A DNA stretch of 64,000 bases from Mycolicibacterium sphagni. Its GTDB lineage: Bacteria; Actinomycetota; Actinomycetes; Mycobacteriales; Mycobacteriaceae. The DNA is taken from positions 62,001-126,000 of the forward strand of contig NZ_VBSB01000035.1 in the NCBI RefSeq assembly GCF_013337765.1. Reading direction: 5' to 3'. The notes below the pieces were generated by a model. It did no database searches, was not told where the DNA came from, and saw only the letters and a list, made by a program, of their open reading frames with translations. This document shows positions 16,540 through 25,032 of the stretch, in pieces. Made by a program: the position numbers and the translations under genes. Each line of letters begins with the position of its first letter. Within the stretch, counting starts at the first letter, position 1.

Positions 16540-17286
16540 TCAGCGCCTTTGCGCGGCAGCCAGCCGGGCCTTGAATTCCGGCGACTCGATCGAGGTGGCC
16601 TGCGGGTCGAGCTCGATGTTCTTGGCCGCCTCGTGATGGTCGGTGTCCAGGAAGCCGGGGATGGCGGTAGCGCGCATCGACGCCTTGGTGGCCAGCACAA
16701 CCTCGCGCGGTGCGGCCGCGGGACCGGCGGCCAGTTCCAGCGCGGCGGCGACGGGATCGTCGGCGACAGTCAGGGCGAGGCCGTGCCGCACGGCGGCGTC
16801 GGCGTCGAAGCGCATGCCGAACAGCAGCGCGGCGCGGGCCACCTGCGGGCCGACGGCGCGCTGCAGCATCCAGGTGGCACCGCCGCCAGGATGGATGCCG
16901 AGCTTCTGGAACCGCGGATCGAAGAGCGCATGCGGGCCTGCGATGCGGACGTCGGCGGCCAGGGCCAGGTTCAATCCCGCCCCCACGGCGGCGCCGTTGA
17001 CCGCGGCGACGGTCGGCAGCGTGCAACGGCCGACGGCCATGAAGCCGGCGTAGATGCGTTCGAGTCCTTCCTTGGCGGCGGCGCCGAGGGCGGACAGGTC
17101 CGCGCCCGCGCAGAACGCCTTGCCCGCGCCGGTGATCACGACGGCGTTGGCCTCGGCTTCGGCGGCTTCGACCGCCGAGCGCAGCTGCTGCGACATCGCG
17201 TCGGTGACGGCGTTGCGCCGGTCGGGATCGTTGACGGTGATCAGCGCGACGCGATCAATGACTTCGTAGAGCACCAAATCTGCCAC
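16540..17286 (-). CDS. Crotonase-superfamily (enoyl-CoA hydratase-like) protein lacking hydratase glutamates
   Basis: A 248-residue crotonase fold with the CoA-binding oxyanion region (GAGKAFCAGADLSAL) and GAAVGAGLNLALAADVRI. Canonical hydratases carry one Glu in GGGCEL and another in QPE. Here the first position is Asn (GAGLNL) and the second aligns with Phe (FDPRFQKLG). The protein is therefore unlikely to hydrate enoyl-CoA by the usual mechanism and may be an isomerase, thioesterase or other crotonase variant. GTG start 17286. It lies 40 bases upstream of the ArsR-SRPBCC gene in the same direction, so they may share a transcript. It is divergent from the ureide cluster with a 114-bp gap. 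Confidence 0.82.
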   Translation of the reverse strand: MADLVLYEVIDRVALITVNDPDRRNAVTDAMSQQLRSAVEAAEAEANAVVITGAGKAFCAGADLSALGAAAKEGLERIYAGFMAVGRCTLPTVAAVNGAAVGAGLNLALAADVRIAGPHALFDPRFQKLGIHPGGGATWMLQRAVGPQVARAALLFGMRFDADAAVRHGLALTVADDPVAAALELAAGPAAAPREVVLATKASMRATAIPGFLDTDHHEAAKNIELDPQATSIESPEFKARLAAAQRR

Positions 17287-17400
17287 GGGCTCGATCGTGC
17301 CACCTCAGATCGTTTACGCGGACGAAATCTTGGCGCGCGCGCCCATTCGTGACTTGCGCTTCAATGGATCAGTCATTCGGCGTGTCAGAAGGGACCACAG

Positions 17401-18060
17401 ATGGCCACGATCAAGGCGGAGCCCTTCCCGTTGGACTTCGACGTCGCAAGCACGGCGCTGGTGATCATCGATATGCAGCGCGACTTCGTGTTGCCCGGCG
17501 GATTCGGCGAGGCCCTCGGCAATGACACCTCGCTGCTGCTCGCCGCGGTGGAACCGATCGGGCGGGTGCTGGCCAAGGCCCGCGAGATCGGCATGCTGGT
17601 CATCCACACCCGCGAGGGTCACCGCCCCGACCTGTCCGACTGTCCGCCCGCGAAGCTGCACCGCGGCGGCAAGACGTTCATCGGCGAGGCCGGCCCGATG
17701 GGCCGCATCCTGGTGCGCGGCGAGAAGGGCCACGACATCATCGACCAGCTGTATCCCATCGATGGCGAGCCCGTGATCGACAAGCCCGGCAAGGGCAGCT
17801 TCCATGCGACTGACCTGGCCCAGATCTTGTCCGACCGTGGGATCAAGACGCTGGTGGTCTGCGGAGTGACGACCGAAGTCTGTGTCCACACCACGGTGCG
17901 CGAAGCCAACGACCGCGGGTATGAATGTCTGGTGCTCAGTGACTGTGTGGCGTCGTACTTCCCGGAATTCCAGCGGGTGGCACTGGAGATGATCAAGGCA
18001 CAGGGTGGGATCTTCGGCTGGGTTTCCGACGCCGACGAGTTCATCGCCGCGACGTCCTGA
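17401..18060 (+). CDS. Isochorismatase-family cysteine hydrolase, biuret/triuret-hydrolase-like
   Basis: A 219-residue protein with the cysteine hydrolase triad of the family: Asp about 24 (IIDMQRDF), Lys about 131 (DKPGKGSF) and Cys about 161 (GVTTEVCV). A cis-peptide-type GVTTE precedes the Cys. The blocks HTREGHRPDL, GRILVRGE, LYPIDGEPVIDKPGKGSF and REANDRGYECL look, from memory, like biuret and triuret hydrolases. Those remove a terminal amino group from a ureide to give an N-carboxy product such as allophanate. Ureidoacrylate or N-carbamoyl amidases are the main alternatives. It is the first gene of a four-gene run with FdrA (3-base gap), a DUF1116 protein and carbamate kinase, so a carbamoyl-containing substrate is very likely. 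Confidence 0.85.
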   Translation: MATIKAEPFPLDFDVASTALVIIDMQRDFVLPGGFGEALGNDTSLLLAAVEPIGRVLAKAREIGMLVIHTREGHRPDLSDCPPAKLHRGGKTFIGEAGPMGRILVRGEKGHDIIDQLYPIDGEPVIDKPGKGSFHATDLAQILSDRGIKTLVVCGVTTEVCVHTTVREANDRGYECLVLSDCVASYFPEFQRVALEMIKAQGGIFGWVSDADEFIAATS

Positions 18061-18063
18061 CGC

Positions 18064-19608
18064 ATGGGAATCAGTTCGCGTTTCTATCCCAACCTCTACA
18101 AGGACTCGGTGTCCTTGATGACGGTGTCAGCGCGGGTGACGTCGATACCGGGCATCGAGACCGCATCGGTCGTGATGGCCTCGGCCACCAACGTCGACAA
18201 CCTGGCCCAGGCCGGCCTCGGCACCTTCGACGTCCGGCCCAACGACCTCGTCGTCGCCGTGTCGGGCACCGACGAAGCGTGCGACGAAGCGCTGGCGATC
18301 GCCGACAAGCTGCTTTCGGCAGCTGCCGGCGACAGCGGTGAACCGGCCGCTGCCGCGCCCACCACCAGCATCCAGATGGCGGTCGCCAAAGATCCCGCGC
18401 TCAACCTCGCACTGATCTCGGTGCCCGGCGACTACGCCGCTGCCGAGGCGATGAAGGCACTGCGGCTGGGCCTGGACGTCATGGTGTTCAGCGACAACGT
18501 CAGCCCGGAAGCCGAACTGGCCCTTAAGCAATATGCCCGCGAGGCCGACCTGATGGTGATGGGCCCGGACTGCGGGACCTCGATCGTCAACGGCATCCCG
18601 CTGGGGTTCGCCAACGTCGTGCGGCGTGGGCCCATCGGGGTGGTCGGGGCCTCCGGCACCGGCACCCAGGAGGTCACCGTCCGGATCCACCAGAACGGAT
18701 CGGGGGTGTCACAGGCACTGGGTACCGGCGGGCACGACCTCGCCGACGCCATCGGTGGCATCTCGATGCTGCACGGCCTGGCTGCCCTCGACAGCGATCC
18801 GGCTACCACGGTGATCGTCCTGGTATCCAAGCCGCCGTCGGCCGCGGTGGCCGCGAAAGTCCTTGCCGCGGCGGGGGCTAGCGCGAAACCCGTTGTCGTC
18901 ATCTTCCTCGGCGCCGACCCGGCGTCGATCACCGGCGACGGTGTGTACGGCGCTTCGTATCTTGCGCAGGCCGCCGACATGGCCGTGGAGTTGGCCCGCG
19001 GCGAGCAGCCCAGCTCTGGTGAGATCGTCATCGCACCCGACATGCGGCGCACGCTGACCGATCTCGCGGAGGCGATGGCACCGGACCAGCAGTATGTGCG
19101 GGGCATCTTCTCCGGCGGCACGTTCTGCTTCGAAGCGCAGCTGGTGCACGGCGCCCATGGCATTACCGCGCACTCGAACACCCCGGTGGCAGGAAACACC
19201 GCGCTGACCGATATCCGAACCGGCCTGCAGCACACGATCATCGATATGGGTGACGACGAATTCACGCAGGGCAGACCGCATCCGATGATCGACCCGTCGG
19301 GCAAGGACGCCCGTATCCGCGACGAGATCGCCGACCCGACGACGGCCGTCGTCCTGTTCGATGTCGTGCTCGGCTACGGCTCGGCCGATGATCCGACCGC
19401 AGAACTGATTTCGATCATCGAATCGGCACGGGCCGATGGGACGACGGTGGCGTTCATCGGATACGTGTGCGGCACCGACCTCGACCCGCAGGATCGGGCC
19501 AAGGCCGTCGCCGGCCTGCAGTCCGCCGGGGTACTGGTCGCCGCGAGCAATGCCGAGGCGGCGCTGTGGTCGGCAACCCTGATCGCCGCGCGGGGAGGAC
19601 AGCGGTGA
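18064..19608 (+). CDS. fdrA: FdrA-family protein (oxamate/ureide carbamoyltransferase component)
   Basis: A 514-residue FdrA-like protein. The N-terminus SRFYPNLYKDSVSLM is characteristic of the family. A CoA-binding/Rossmann part follows (LMVMGPDCGTSIVNG about residue 160; VGASGTGTQEVTVRIHQNG), then GTGGHDLADAIGG and a succinyl-CoA-synthetase-like C-terminal half (IFSGGTFCFEAQL). In E. coli, fdrA (allF) together with ylbE (allG) and ylbF (allH) is linked to oxamate carbamoyltransferase in allantoin fermentation. It probably moves a carbamoyl group to phosphate, making carbamoyl phosphate. It overlaps the next gene by GTGA at 19605. No AllH (DUF2877) homologue is present in this cluster. Confidence 0.85.
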   Translation: MGISSRFYPNLYKDSVSLMTVSARVTSIPGIETASVVMASATNVDNLAQAGLGTFDVRPNDLVVAVSGTDEACDEALAIADKLLSAAAGDSGEPAAAAPTTSIQMAVAKDPALNLALISVPGDYAAAEAMKALRLGLDVMVFSDNVSPEAELALKQYAREADLMVMGPDCGTSIVNGIPLGFANVVRRGPIGVVGASGTGTQEVTVRIHQNGSGVSQALGTGGHDLADAIGGISMLHGLAALDSDPATTVIVLVSKPPSAAVAAKVLAAAGASAKPVVVIFLGADPASITGDGVYGASYLAQAADMAVELARGEQPSSGEIVIAPDMRRTLTDLAEAMAPDQQYVRGIFSGGTFCFEAQLVHGAHGITAHSNTPVAGNTALTDIRTGLQHTIIDMGDDEFTQGRPHPMIDPSGKDARIRDEIADPTTAVVLFDVVLGYGSADDPTAELISIIESARADGTTVAFIGYVCGTDLDPQDRAKAVAGLQSAGVLVAASNAEAALWSATLIAARGGQR

Positions 19609-21023
19609 AGAAGCTCTTCGAACAGGACCTCAAGGTCGTCAACGTCGGCCTGCAGGGCTTCGCCGCCAACATCACCGCCGCTGGTGGTCAGGTCACCAAC
19701 GTCACCTGGGCGCCACCCGCGGGCGCCGATCCTGCGCTGGGCTGGACGCTGGCCACCCTGGTCGGAGACCCGCGCATCGAGGCCGCCAACCAGATCGCCT
19801 TCGACCGCTATCTGGCCGCGCAGCCTCGCCTGATCGACCTGGTTCGGGCCGGCGACGTGATCGCAGGGCTCGGTCCCGGCGAGCGCCGCATCCTGCATTC
19901 CGGTCCACCGATCGACTGGCCGGACATGTGCGGACCGCAGCGCGGCGCCATCGCCGGCGCGATCCTCTACGAGGGCTGGGCCGACGGTCTCGACGCCGCT
20001 GAAAAGCTCGCCGAGAGTGGGGAAGTGGCGCTGGAGCCGTGCCACGAGCACGGTGCGGTCGGACCGATGGCGGGCATCATCAGCCCGTCGATGCCGGTGT
20101 GGGTGGTGGAAAACACCGCCGCGGGAAACCGGGCTTACTGCAACCTCAACGAGGGGCTGGGCAAGGTGCTGCGGTTCGGCGCTAACTCGCCCGACGTGCT
20201 CGACCGGTTGCGCTGGCTGGGCAGTGACTTCTTCGCCACCATGCAGGTCGCGGTGCGTGGACTGGCCGATCCCGACCTCAAACCGCTGATGGCCCAGGCG
20301 CTGCACATGGGCGACGAGCTGCACAACCGCAACGCCGCCGCATCCGGGTTGCTGTTCAAGCGACTGACGTTGTCGCTGTTGGGTTCTGACCTACCGTCGG
20401 ACGCGGTGCGCCGGGCGTTGGAGTTCGTCGCCGGCAATGACCACTTCTTCCTCAACATCTCGATGGCCGCATCCAAGTCGATGTCGGATGCCGCGGCCGG
20501 TGTGCCGGGCAGCAGCATGGTCACGGTGATGGCCCGCAACGGGGTGAACTTCGGTATCAAGCTGTCCGGCACCGGTGATCAGTGGTTCCAGGCGCCCGCC
20601 AATCCTGTTGATGGGCTGTACTTCCCGGGCTACTCCGTCGACGATGCGGCCGCCGACCTCGGCGACTCAGCAATCACCGAGACCAACGGGCTCGGCGGAT
20701 TCGCGATGGCCGCCTCGCCCGCGATCGTCCAATTCGTGGGCGGCACCCCGGCCGATGCGACGGCGAACAGCCGCCGCATGCTGTCCATCACCTTGGGCGC
20801 CAACCCCGCATTCACATTGCCACCGTTGAACTTCGGTGGCACCCCGGCCGGAATCGACGCGCGGCTGGTGATCGATTCCGGTGTGCTGCCGATCATCAAC
20901 ACTGGCATCGCGCACCGGCAAGCCGGCGTCGGGCAGATCGGTGCGGGCATCACCACCGCGCCGATGGAATGCTTCAACGACGCACTGGCCGTGCTGGCGT
21001 CGGGACTCGGAGCAGCGGAATGA
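19605..21023 (+). CDS. DUF1116 / YlbE (AllG)-like protein, FdrA partner
   Basis: A 472-residue protein beginning at GTG 19605, with GGGGAGGA at 19592-19599; the longer frame back to 19467 lies inside fdrA. Family blocks include FEQDLKVVNVGLQGFA, ERRILHSGPPIDWPDMCGPQRG, PCHEHGAVGPMAG and NGVNFGIKLSG. In E. coli the homologue YlbE/AllG works with FdrA in oxamate carbamoyl transfer. It has no recognised stand-alone catalytic motif. Here it is coupled on both sides: GTGA with fdrA and ATGA with the carbamate kinase. The protein is full length for the family, and no frameshift is seen. Confidence 0.85.
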   Translation: MKKLFEQDLKVVNVGLQGFAANITAAGGQVTNVTWAPPAGADPALGWTLATLVGDPRIEAANQIAFDRYLAAQPRLIDLVRAGDVIAGLGPGERRILHSGPPIDWPDMCGPQRGAIAGAILYEGWADGLDAAEKLAESGEVALEPCHEHGAVGPMAGIISPSMPVWVVENTAAGNRAYCNLNEGLGKVLRFGANSPDVLDRLRWLGSDFFATMQVAVRGLADPDLKPLMAQALHMGDELHNRNAAASGLLFKRLTLSLLGSDLPSDAVRRALEFVAGNDHFFLNISMAASKSMSDAAAGVPGSSMVTVMARNGVNFGIKLSGTGDQWFQAPANPVDGLYFPGYSVDDAAADLGDSAITETNGLGGFAMAASPAIVQFVGGTPADATANSRRMLSITLGANPAFTLPPLNFGGTPAGIDARLVIDSGVLPIINTGIAHRQAGVGQIGAGITTAPMECFNDALAVLASGLGAAE

Positions 21024-22390
21024 GCACTGCCATCGTCGCGTTCGGCGGCAACGCACTTGTCACCGACGCCGAGCACGACTCGATACCGCAGCAGTACGAC
21101 ACGGTGGCCCGCACCGTCTCGCCGCTCATCGACATGGTGGAACAGGGCTGGAAACTCGTTGTCTCCCATGGCAATGGGCCACAGGTCGGATTCATCCTGC
21201 GCCGCTCAGAGCTGGCCCAAGCCGAGGTGGATCCGGTCCCGGTCGACTATGCCGTCGCCGATACCCAGGGTGCGATCGGCTACATGTTCGTCAAAGCACT
21301 GCGCAATGAGCTCGCCCGGCGGGGCCTGTCCCGGCCCGTACTCGCGGTGGTGACTCACTCGGTGGTCAGCCTCGACGATCCGGCGTTCGGCAATCCGACC
21401 AAGCCGGTCGGGTCCTTCCTCGATGAAGCCAGGGCCAGGGAGTTGGCCGCCAGCCAGGGCTGGACCATCGCCGAGGACGCCGGGCGCGGCTGGCGGCGGA
21501 CGGTGGCCTCGCCGAAGCCCACGACCATCCTCGAGACCGAGGTGATCCGCCGGCTGCTCGACGACGGCGTGATCGTCGTGGCGGTGGGTGGCGGCGGCAT
21601 TCCGGTGGCGCTCGAATCGGACGGCACTGTCGTCGGCGTGGAGGCTGTCGTCGACAAGGACATCGCCTCCGGCCTGTTGGCCCATGAATTGGGCGCAGAT
21701 CTGCTGATGATTCCCACCGGCGTGCCGCGGGTCGCGGTCGGGTTCGGGACCCCGGCCGAGACGTGGCTGGACACGATCACCGTCGAGCAGGCGCGCGAGT
21801 ACATCGCCTCCGGGCAGTTCGGCAAGGGGTCGATGGAGCCCAAGGTGGAGGCCGTCGCGGACTTCGTGGCCGCGACGCCCGGGGCCGTCGGCGTCATCGG
21901 CGCGGCTGAGGAGATCCCGGCGATCCTGGCAGGCACATCCGGAACCCGGATCGTCGGCGCTACAGTGGCAGCTGTGCAAGAAGACGAAACCGACAGTGGG
22001 GCAGTGCTATTAGCGGTCAACGGCACGTTGATGCGCGGGCTGAAACTCTCGCCGAACATGGCTGCCGCCGGCGCCACGTTCATCAGGGAGGCGGCCACCG
22101 AGCCGGTGTACCGGCTATGGACGATCAACGACGACCATCCGGCGATGATCCGGGTCACCGACGGCTCAGGGGTCTCGGTGGCGGTCGAGGTGTGGGCGGT
22201 GCCCGCCGCGGGCCTGGCGGGAATTCTGCTCGCCGAGCCGCCAGGGCTATCGATCGGGAAGGTCAACCTCGACGACGGGTCGACGGTGCTGGGCGTGATC
22301 GGTGAACCCGCACTGGTGGAGGGGCAGCAGGAGATCACCCGGTTCGGCGGTTGGCGGGCCTACACGGCCGCCGATGGGACCGCACTGTAG
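21020..22390 (+). CDS. arcC: Carbamate kinase fused to an allophanate-hydrolase C-terminal domain
   Basis: The 456-residue protein is much longer than normal carbamate kinase (about 310). Residues 1-315 are a complete kinase: FGGNALVTDAE, SHGNGPQVG, VAVGGGGIPV, VVDKDIASGLLAHE and GSMEPKVEA. From about 327 to the end lies a separate domain, with LAVNGTLMRGLKLSPNM, FIREAATEPVYRLW, VAVEVWAVPAAG and ITRFGGWRAYTA. I recognise this as the C-terminal domain of allophanate hydrolase (AtzF/DUR1,2). In yeast enzymes that domain decarboxylates N-carboxycarbamate to carbamate. The kinase would turn carbamoyl phosphate plus ADP into ATP plus carbamate. ATG 21020 overlaps the DUF1116 stop. The fusion joins two consecutive carbamate-chemistry activities. 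Confidence 0.85.
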   Translation: MSTAIVAFGGNALVTDAEHDSIPQQYDTVARTVSPLIDMVEQGWKLVVSHGNGPQVGFILRRSELAQAEVDPVPVDYAVADTQGAIGYMFVKALRNELARRGLSRPVLAVVTHSVVSLDDPAFGNPTKPVGSFLDEARARELAASQGWTIAEDAGRGWRRTVASPKPTTILETEVIRRLLDDGVIVVAVGGGGIPVALESDGTVVGVEAVVDKDIASGLLAHELGADLLMIPTGVPRVAVGFGTPAETWLDTITVEQAREYIASGQFGKGSMEPKVEAVADFVAATPGAVGVIGAAEEIPAILAGTSGTRIVGATVAAVQEDETDSGAVLLAVNGTLMRGLKLSPNMAAAGATFIREAATEPVYRLWTINDDHPAMIRVTDGSGVSVAVEVWAVPAAGLAGILLAEPPGLSIGKVNLDDGSTVLGVIGEPALVEGQQEITRFGGWRAYTAADGTAL

Positions 22391-22403
22391 CCATCGCCGA
22401 TGG
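22391..22403 (+). terminator. Small hairpin after the ureide cluster (CCATC-GCC-GATGG)
   Basis: A 5-bp stem with a 3-base loop directly after the carbamate kinase stop. It has no T-run and is weak; a partial terminator at most. Confidence 0.25.
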
Positions 22404-22454
22404 TGCCCGATACCATCCGTCACACAAACCACCACACTTTCCGAGGGCTGACGC

Positions 22455-23552
22455 ATGGGTGAGCGCGAGTTCGCCATCTCTACTGCGGTGCTGCGGGCCA
22501 CCGGGTATCTGAACCGCATCCGCATCCTGATCGGAGTGGTGTGCATTGGCAAGGGCCTGGTCAGTGCCTCCGAGCAGTTCCCCGCGCTGCAGCCACTCGG
22601 TCCGCATGGGGTGGCGGCCCGGGCGATTCATTTAACGGTGCTGGTATCGGCCATCCTGATCGGAATCTGGTGGCTGGTGCGGCCGTGGCCGAGTCACCGG
22701 GCCGCGGTCGCGTTTGCGGTCTGGGGTGATGTCGCGGTTGCTGTTATAGCTGTCACATTCGCTGTGCCTGAGGTGCGGCTGTCGGCGACCGTCTACATGT
22801 GCCTGATCGGTGTTTTTGTCGCCGTGCTGTTGGGGTATCGGGTGTTGCTTCTGCATTGCGGCTTCGCCACCGCGACGATCGCGGTGTTCACCTGGCTAGG
22901 TGTGCACTACGACGGCAGATCTCTGTCGGAGCTGTCGCTGTACTTCGTCCCAGCGCTGGCAACGGTCGTCGTCTTGCCGGCCGTCGCGGCGATGGCGATC
23001 GAGGGTACCCGCCGCGGCCTGAGCGCCACCGCCTACGCGGCCAATCGTGATCCGCTGACGGGGCTACTGAACCGGCGTGGGCTGTACACGGAGGCGGGCG
23101 TGACGTTCGCGCGGAGCCCGCGCGGCGCCGTCCTGGCCGTCGTCGTCATCGACCTCGATGGATTCAAACAGCTCAACGACCACCACGGGCACGGCAGGGG
23201 AGATGCCACGCTGCGGGCGGTCGCTGAACAGCTGACCAAGACCATCCGGACCCGCGATCTCGCCGCGCGGGTCGGAGGCGATGAGTTCGTGCTTGTGGCT
23301 GCTCTTTTGGATGACCACGATCTCGACAGCTTCGTTCGCCGGGTCCAGAGCCTGATGCTGCGCGACCATGTGGGCCAGGCCCTGCGGTCCAGCGTGGGCG
23401 TTACGTGGGAGCCCGTCGAGGCTGGGGAACTCGATCTGGACACGATCCTGTACCGCGCCGATGAGGCGATGTACCGCGCCAAGCGTGTCGGTGGCGGGAT
23501 GGCAGTGGTGGTGGAACCGCCGACTGGCGAGGAAGAGCAAGCCGCGGTCTGA
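22455..23552 (+). CDS. Membrane-bound diguanylate cyclase (GGDEF)
   Basis: A 365-residue protein. Residues 15-185 hold about six hydrophobic segments (such as AVVLVSAILIGIW-like stretches and YVPALATVVVLPAVAAMAI), so the sensor part is membrane-embedded. The C-terminal half is a complete GGDEF domain: DPLTGLLNRRGL at about 197, VIDLDGFKQLNDHHGH, and an intact GGDEF at about 274-278. An RTRD motif five residues before GGDEF is a product-binding I-site, so feedback inhibition by cyclic di-GMP is expected. No EAL domain is present. The membrane part is of the kind found in many mycobacterial GGDEF proteins with no known ligand. ATG 22455. Confidence 0.88.
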   Translation: MGEREFAISTAVLRATGYLNRIRILIGVVCIGKGLVSASEQFPALQPLGPHGVAARAIHLTVLVSAILIGIWWLVRPWPSHRAAVAFAVWGDVAVAVIAVTFAVPEVRLSATVYMCLIGVFVAVLLGYRVLLLHCGFATATIAVFTWLGVHYDGRSLSELSLYFVPALATVVVLPAVAAMAIEGTRRGLSATAYAANRDPLTGLLNRRGLYTEAGVTFARSPRGAVLAVVVIDLDGFKQLNDHHGHGRGDATLRAVAEQLTKTIRTRDLAARVGGDEFVLVAALLDDHDLDSFVRRVQSLMLRDHVGQALRSSVGVTWEPVEAGELDLDTILYRADEAMYRAKRVGGGMAVVVEPPTGEEEQAAV

Positions 23553-23571
23553 GGGCGTTACTTTTCCTGAC

Positions 23572-24027
23572 TCACCGCGGTTTCGCCCGGCCGACGCCCT
23601 TCGATGGCGATCGCTTTGGGGTAGTTTGCCGCAGCGATGCGGAGTCGCTCTTGGGATGGCGGTTGAGGCGTGGAATTGGCGCTGCTGCAGGGGAATTCAC
23701 GGCAACGGGTACTGCGCGAGCGGTCCGACCGGTCGACCCGCGGCCGCTGCCGGCGGCCGGCGCGCTGGCCTCTGGTTGTGCAGCTTGGGCCGTGGCGTTC
23801 GCGGGTTGCTTGGCGGCCAGAGGGAGTGGCGGCAACGGAGGCAGCGGCGGCAAGAAGAAGTTCCATTCGTCGATTCCCAACTGGACCAGCGCATTCCAGC
23901 TGTCTCTGGCGACGTTTCGCAGGCCCTCGAGGAACGGCACCGGGCCGAACAACCAGTCAGCGACGTTGAACGTGATGCTTCGGACGATAGCGGGACGGGA
24001 TGAGGCGCGACCCGGATCAGGAATCAT
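23572..24027 (-). CDS. Hypothetical proline/alanine-rich protein, possibly a remnant
   Basis: A 151-residue frame in an otherwise empty 560-base interval (23553-24112). Residues 15-50 look structured, with aromatics (VADWLFGPVPFLEGLRN and WNALVQLGIDEWNFFLPPL). A run of PPLPPLPPLP and an Ala/Pro/Arg-rich tail follow. The first part resembles segments I associate with large exported mycobacterial proteins, so this could be a fragment of one. The start is poor: GAGGG abuts the ATG at 24027. I cannot assign a function, and the frame may not be expressed. Confidence 0.4.
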   Translation of the reverse strand: MIPDPGRASSRPAIVRSITFNVADWLFGPVPFLEGLRNVARDSWNALVQLGIDEWNFFLPPLPPLPPLPLAAKQPANATAQAAQPEASAPAAGSGRGSTGRTARAVPVAVNSPAAAPIPRLNRHPKSDSASLRQTTPKRSPSKGVGRAKPR

Positions 24028-24112
24028 CCCTCGCTAACTGAAGTCAACCCATTTCTTTAACTTCACTTAGTCCCATGAATGAAGTCAAACTTTCAGAAGC
24101 GAACTGCACGGG

Positions 24113-24952
24113 TCACCGGAACCACTGCGATAGTGCGGTGGCCAGGCCGTCGTCGGCGCCCGCGGGGCAGATCTGGTCAGCTGCAGCGAGCACCGAGCCG
24201 GGTGAGTGGCCCATGGCAACGCCGTGGGCCGCCCATGCCAGCATCTCGAGGTCGTTGATGCCGTCGCCGATGGCCAGGGTCTCGGTAGTAGGCACTCCCA
24301 GATCGATGCGCAGCCTCTCCAACATCGCGGCCTTGTTCACCCCTACGGCGGTCAGGTCGGCCAGCGGTTCGTCTGGGTAGCAACAGCTTTGGATACCTGG
24401 AAGGCCGATCTCGGTCAGCGCGTCAGCCAGCGCCTTGCCGGTGTGTCCGGGCCAGTGCACGGCCAATCTGGTAGTTGCCCCGGTAGCGAGTTCGTTGATG
24501 TCGAGCAATTCGACCACGCCGTGGTGCATGTCTGAGTTGTCCACTCGATCGGTGGCGCGCACCCCCACGCCGGGGCTCTCGGCAACGAAGATGGCACCGG
24601 GCAGCCGCTCACGCAATACCGCGAGCGGATCGTGCAGATCGAAGGCGACTTGCTCCACGACTACGCCGGTCGCAGCGTCAATCAGCACCGCACCGTTCGA
24701 ACAGATCGCAAACCCAGTCGAGATGTCGAGTTCACGCAGAAACGGTGTGGTCGCTGGCGACAGTCTGCCGGTGCACAACACCACATGAGATCCTGAATCG
24801 ACGACGCCGCGCACGGCCGCCCGAACTGCGGTGCTGATTGTCTTGTGCGCGTGGGCATCAGTGTCGGGTGCGGTGTGCAAGGTGCCATCGACGTCCAGAG
24901 CCACCATCTTCGGGCGGTTCGCCTCGAAGGTCGTCACATCAGCAATCACCAC
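24113..24952 (-). CDS. HAD-superfamily (Cof-type) phosphatase
   Basis: A 279-residue HAD hydrolase of the Cof/IIB class. Motif I is ALDVDGTLHT (nucleophile and acid Asp about 19-21), motif II is LCTGR, a Lys-bearing motif III is near VGVNKAAML, and motif IV is GDGINDLEML. A cap domain lies between motifs II and III. Members dephosphorylate sugar phosphates, FMN or related small molecules; the substrate is not predictable here. The GTG at 24952 begins the frame, with another GTG next to it. It is divergent from the terpene-cyclase-fold gene by about 80 bp. The upstream side (24039-24088) has direct TGAAGTCAA repeats after its stop. Confidence 0.85.
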   Translation of the reverse strand: MVIADVTTFEANRPKMVALDVDGTLHTAPDTDAHAHKTISTAVRAAVRGVVDSGSHVVLCTGRLSPATTPFLRELDISTGFAICSNGAVLIDAATGVVVEQVAFDLHDPLAVLRERLPGAIFVAESPGVGVRATDRVDNSDMHHGVVELLDINELATGATTRLAVHWPGHTGKALADALTEIGLPGIQSCCYPDEPLADLTAVGVNKAAMLERLRIDLGVPTTETLAIGDGINDLEMLAWAAHGVAMGHSPGSVLAAADQICPAGADDGLATALSQWFR

Positions 24953-25032
24953 GGGTTAATCATGAACCAACCTGCACGGCGGCGGATGACGATCGAGGTC
25001 CGCTTGCCGCCCTCTTTCACTATCTTGATCTC

